From assembly GCF_029873635.1 (NCBI RefSeq), contig NC_080420.1, positions 50,917,457-50,981,456 of the forward strand: a stretch of DNA of 64,000 nucleotides, in the 5' to 3' direction. Source of the stretch: Malania oleifera. Its lineage: Eukaryota > Streptophyta > Magnoliopsida > Santalales > Ximeniaceae. Below are positions 60,600 through 64,000 of this stretch, in pieces. The notes beneath the pieces were generated by a model that saw only the letters and a list, made by a program, of their open reading frames with translations, did no database searches and had not been told where the DNA came from. The position numbers and the translations under genes are program-made. Within the stretch, counting starts at the first letter, position 1; the number at the start of each line of letters is the position of its first letter.

Positions 60600-61025
60600 G
60601 TGGAGCTGATAGAGGGTGATCACTAGGCACTTATTTCCAACCTAGTTTTACAATCTACATTGCAAGAGAGGATTAAAGCTGCCCAGAGAACTGATCCAAA
60701 GTTAGCAAAGTTGATCGAGAAAGTGTAAGACGAGTAGGAGGAGGAGTTCATTATATCAGATGATAGAGCCCTGCGGTTCTGTACTAGATTATGTGTTCCT
60801 GCAAATGCTATGATCAGGAGGATTATCTTAGAGGAGGCACAAAGATCTCTATATACCGTGCATCCAGGTAGTACTAAAATGTATCGGGATCTACGAGAAT
60901 CCTTCTGGTGGAGCGGCATGAAGAAGGAGATTGTTGAATTCATAAAGCAGTGTTTGACATGCCAACAAATAAAGGCCGAGGAAGAGATTAGACAGAAATA
61001 CTCCCACCTGTTTTACGAGATATAG
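60600..61025 (+). pseudogene. Gypsy-2 integrase N-terminus fused to the pol C-terminal end
   Basis: Frame 60810-61025 carries the HHCC zinc finger (VHPGSTKMYRDL, FWWSGMKKEIVEFIKQCLTC). After CQQIKAE it continues with EEIRQKYSHLFYEI and stops. EIR.KYPHLF is normally the very end of chromovirus pol, so the whole DDE core and following region are missing between about 60975 and 60985. GAGGAAGAG at the junction may be microhomology. Confidence 0.8.
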
Positions 61026-61210
61026 TAATAGTTAGTGTTTTGGTTTTGGGAGAATTTTCTTTTATGAGTATATTTGTAATCTCTTGGAACCGTAGTTGTA
61101 ACCATGGTATTCCTCCACCATAAGTGAGGGTAAGTAATAAAATAAGTAGCCTATTTTCCTCAAAGGATGATGTTAAATATAGATAGTAAATTTCGAGGAC
61201 GAAATTTTTT

Positions 61211-61223
61211 AAGGAGTGGAGAA
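61211..61223 (+). other. Gypsy-2 polypurine tract
   Basis: AAGGAGTGGAGAA immediately precedes the 3' LTR, in the position that primes plus-strand DNA synthesis. Confidence 0.85.
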
Positions 61224-63541
61224 TGTAGTAACTCGGCTAATTATAGAACATAAATAATAAAAAAGGAGGAAGAAAAGGAAATTTTAAGGGGGACTCAGCA
61301 GGGTCTCGTCGACAAACGCAGAGCGTTAGTTGACTAATAGTCTTCTTGGGCTTGTCGACGTGGACGCGTGTCTCGTCGATGAGAATTTACCGAATGGTTG
61401 ATTTCAAAACCTGAATTTCGTCGACAAGAGTCATGTGTTCATTGACGAACCTCCTTCTTGGTCTCTTCGACGAGTCCACATGGAGAGCACTCTATATATA
61501 GCCAAATTCAGGTTTCAGCAAGAGAAATTCATTTTCTCTTTTCTTTCTCTCTTTAACTCAGTTCTCTCTCCTTCTCTCTGTGATTCTTGCCCCATTTTTC
61601 CCCATTTCGACGATCAGAAGTCGCCTCGTTGATCCTGGCTAGATTCTCTACAAATCTACTGAAATAGATTGTTGATTTGGGCAACTTGGGCACCATCCCA
61701 AAATTTTGGTAAGTAGATTATTTAGGTATTTTCAGTATTATCAGGCTTATTTGAGTTCAGATTTTGTATTATATGAGAGTATACTAGTGTTTTGTGGAGT
61801 AAAATTAGGGTGTTATGTTTTTAGGGTTAGGGTGTTTTTGGGACCCTGCAAGCATGGGTTGAGGATCCCAGTAGATATTTTCCACGAGGCTAGGTAAAGT
61901 ATAGTTTAGAAAATTACGGGTATGCAGGTTCAAAAAACGTGAGTGAGATGATCTTCTGGGAATTTAGTGATTTACTGAGGAATTGGTATATATATATATA
62001 TTCAAGATTTTGAGGATAGTACATTGAGGGTATGAGAGTGGAATTGGAGGCAAGCCTCCCAGTTAGTTAGGTAAGGGAAATATGCTATGGTAGTAAATTC
62101 AAAAATATTATCAATAAATTATAGTATTTGTTTATTAAGGTACATGGTATAAATTATACAGTTTTACAGATTCTAGAACATGAGTTTTATTAATTGTGTG
62201 GACTAAGTAGATATTTGTTTAGTACAGAGTTTATATAGTTTTTCAGAATATCGTGATTTACGGTGTTTTTGCATAGAAACATGGTTTACTAGATTTTATA
62301 GAATTATGAATTATAGTGTATATATAGACAGATATATCTTATAGACAGATATTTACCAGAAAAATATTTTACAAATATTATATAGACAAATATTTTACAG
62401 TATTTACAGAATGCCATGATTTCCAAAATTATAATACTCAGACATTATAGATTATTCAGTTAGATATTATAGTTATTTCATTCAGATATTACAGTCAAAT
62501 ATTATAGTTATTTTAGTAAGATATTATAGTATTTTCAGATCAGATTTATACTGTTATGGTTATTTTGGAATTATGATGAAAATAGTAGGATATCTATAGA
62601 AATAGTATATACAATATCAGACCCAGATGAATCAAGTTATGTTTAGTTAGCAGAGCATGGTACCATTGCTAGTATAGATCATAGTGCAACCACACATCTT
62701 CGATAGTGTATGAATGGTTTCCATCAACCGTGCTTGGAGGGATTGCAGACTCCCCAGAAGGCTGGGTTGAGGTGACCAGTTTGACAAGGTAGTTAACAGT
62801 TCCGTGCCTAGGAGAGGTTGTAATTTGGCTTGGTAGAGGATTGGTAAAGTTACAGTTGACTTACCTAGTAGGCCAACTAGAATTAATTCCCGCCTACGGA
62901 CCGCACAACCCTATCATGAGGGGTTAAATCATGACGTACAGTTTTCTAGGGTAAACATCTCAGTTATGTATATACATATATATACACAGATTTACAGAAT
63001 ATCAGTAGATATAGTATGATACTAGAAGTATGAAAAAGCATAAAACTCAGATATTACAATTATACTTTAAACTATGATAGATGCAAATTATACTGTATAT
63101 TGATTTACCAGCTGTTATAGTTTCAGATATTGTCAGTATAGTATTTACGAAACTCAGTCGCTACACACTAGTAATAGCATATTTCCTCTTACTGCGCATT
63201 GTCTCATCCTAGTGATTTAACATTTTTTAGGTTATCCAGTTAGGCGAGCAAATTAGGCTCGTAGATAGAGAGATCTTCTGTATTGCCCTGTTTATAGGGT
63301 AAGTGTATTCAGGGGATTGTATTTTTAAGTAGACGATACTGGGGTGATGTGTAAATATGTATGTATGGATTGGAAACACTGAATTCTAGTATTCTAGATA
63401 AGGGTTTATGACTTTATATTTTACGCTTCTTAGGTGTGTCAATTTGTATACAGGAATACCTCAGTGCCTATTTGGGGCCTAAGATGTTATAGCAGGTATT
63501 ACGGGGGTATATATAAATGGTGTAATTTTTGGGTCATTACA
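61224..63541 (+). repeat. Gypsy-2 3' LTR (2,318 bp)
   Basis: Co-linear with 54923-57279 over its whole length, with scattered substitutions and small indels, many of them CG to TG or CA changes (for example TCGTCGACGAG against TCGTTGACTAG-type forms). This fits methylation-driven decay after insertion. Confidence 0.95.
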
Positions 63542-64000
63542 CTATATTCTTAAATAATTGTGGAAATAGATGTTTTAGGTTGGAAGAACTAGGATGGCCT
63601 AATCTGCAATGCCAATCCATTATTTGTTCACAAACAGAGATAAAACGGATACTACTTAAGCCTTGATTTTTTTTATTACTAGATAAATTATCATCAAAAT
63701 AGTAAATACCATTTCTCATCCTAGCACTTCCAATCATCCTCCTCGATAGATTAGAATCTTTGGATAATTTTCTTATGGATAAGAGATTGCAGCAAGTTTA
63801 GGAACATGAAGAACATATTTAAGATCTATTTTGTTTGATATTTTTATTAAGCCTTTACTTGCAGTAGATGAAAAACTACCTTATGCAATTCTAACATTTT
63901 CACTTCTAGGACATAGGAAATAAGATTCAAATAAATGCGAAGAACTTGTCATATGGCCAGAGGCTCCTAGGTCAATGGGCCAAAGAGTGGATGAATTAGA
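63542..64000 (-). pseudogene. Copia-C protease and GAG-pre-integrase, running off the window
   Basis: The minus strand near 63990-63920 reads a WPIDLGASGHMTSS segment, a copia protease site with DLG where D-S/T-G is expected. The frame 63737-63542 reads RMRNGIYYFDD, IMDWHCRLGHPSSSNLKHLF and PQLFKN up to the Gypsy-2 insertion. The coding sequence then resumes in phase at 54922 on the other side of Gypsy-2. The gag and 5' LTR would lie beyond 64000. Confidence 0.8.

Larger units (their letters stand above)
54923..63541 (+). mobile_element. Gypsy-2: Ty3/gypsy element with both LTRs and target duplication CTATA
   Basis: LTRs at 54923-57279 and 61224-63541 both start TGTAGTAAC and end TTACA. CTATA flanks both outer ends (54918-54922 and 63542-63546), a perfect 5-bp target duplication. 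Primer-binding site 57283-57295; polypurine tract 61211-61223. Gag, protease, RT, RNase H and the integrase zinc finger are present in order, but the integrase core is deleted and gag and pol carry many stops. The element is inserted in Copia-C, in the opposite orientation. Confidence 0.95.

Noticed and set aside
1..64000. Naming the species or a pyridine-alkaloid pathway from the QPT gene
   Set aside because: The protein motifs are conserved across plants, and the transposon families seen here do not let me identify a species with confidence.

Overview
The window looks like nuclear DNA from a flowering plant, probably a dicot. It is AT-rich, the one cellular gene is split by GT-AG introns, and most of the rest is plant retrotransposon sequence (Ty1/copia, Ty3/gypsy, L1 and RTE LINEs) plus small non-autonomous DNA elements. 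I cannot name the species from sequence alone.

The only cellular gene I can support is an apparently intact quinolinate phosphoribosyltransferase gene (QPT, the plant nadC orthologue) on the + strand, 17189-43802. Ten coding exons join in phase into 353 codons plus a stop. The enzyme makes nicotinate mononucleotide from quinolinate and PRPP in plastidial de novo NAD synthesis. Intron 7 alone is 22,705 bp (19008-41712). It holds a solo LTR with a 5-bp target duplication, pieces of L1 and RTE LINEs, a decayed gypsy element, a copia pol fragment, a SIRE-like LTR, two copies of a hAT-like element with 8-bp target duplications, and several tandem duplications.

Left of QPT (1-17188): an unassigned AT-rich stretch; a decayed minus-strand copia element (2215-6402, here Copia-A); a small inverted-repeat element with three internal hairpins and a 26-bp perfect palindrome (about 6700-7040); a long CT-rich LTR-like block (about 7041-10509); two gypsy LTR remnants (10510-12450); MITE-like repeats; and an RTE LINE tail (15660-16077) about 1.1 kb before the QPT start codon.

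Right of QPT (43803-64000): about 2.6 kb with nothing recognised, then a nested retrotransposon pile. A minus-strand copia (Copia-C; pieces at 48065-48597, 53605-54922 and 63542-64000) is interrupted by a second copia family (Copia-B, minus, 48598-53604) and by a gypsy element with both LTRs (Gypsy-2, 54923-63541, target duplication CTATA). A truncated plus-strand Copia-B copy (46407-48064) lies at the left edge. Every large element carries stops or frameshifts. None looks able to encode its own transposition, and three have lost the first aspartate of the reverse-transcriptase active-site pair.

No rRNA, tRNA, CRISPR array, organellar insertion or dedicated defence system was recognised. The most interesting material is the giant, transposon-filled QPT intron with its correctly phased flanking exons, a strong decoy splice acceptor in intron 9, the hAT-like pair, and the layered insertion history on the right.
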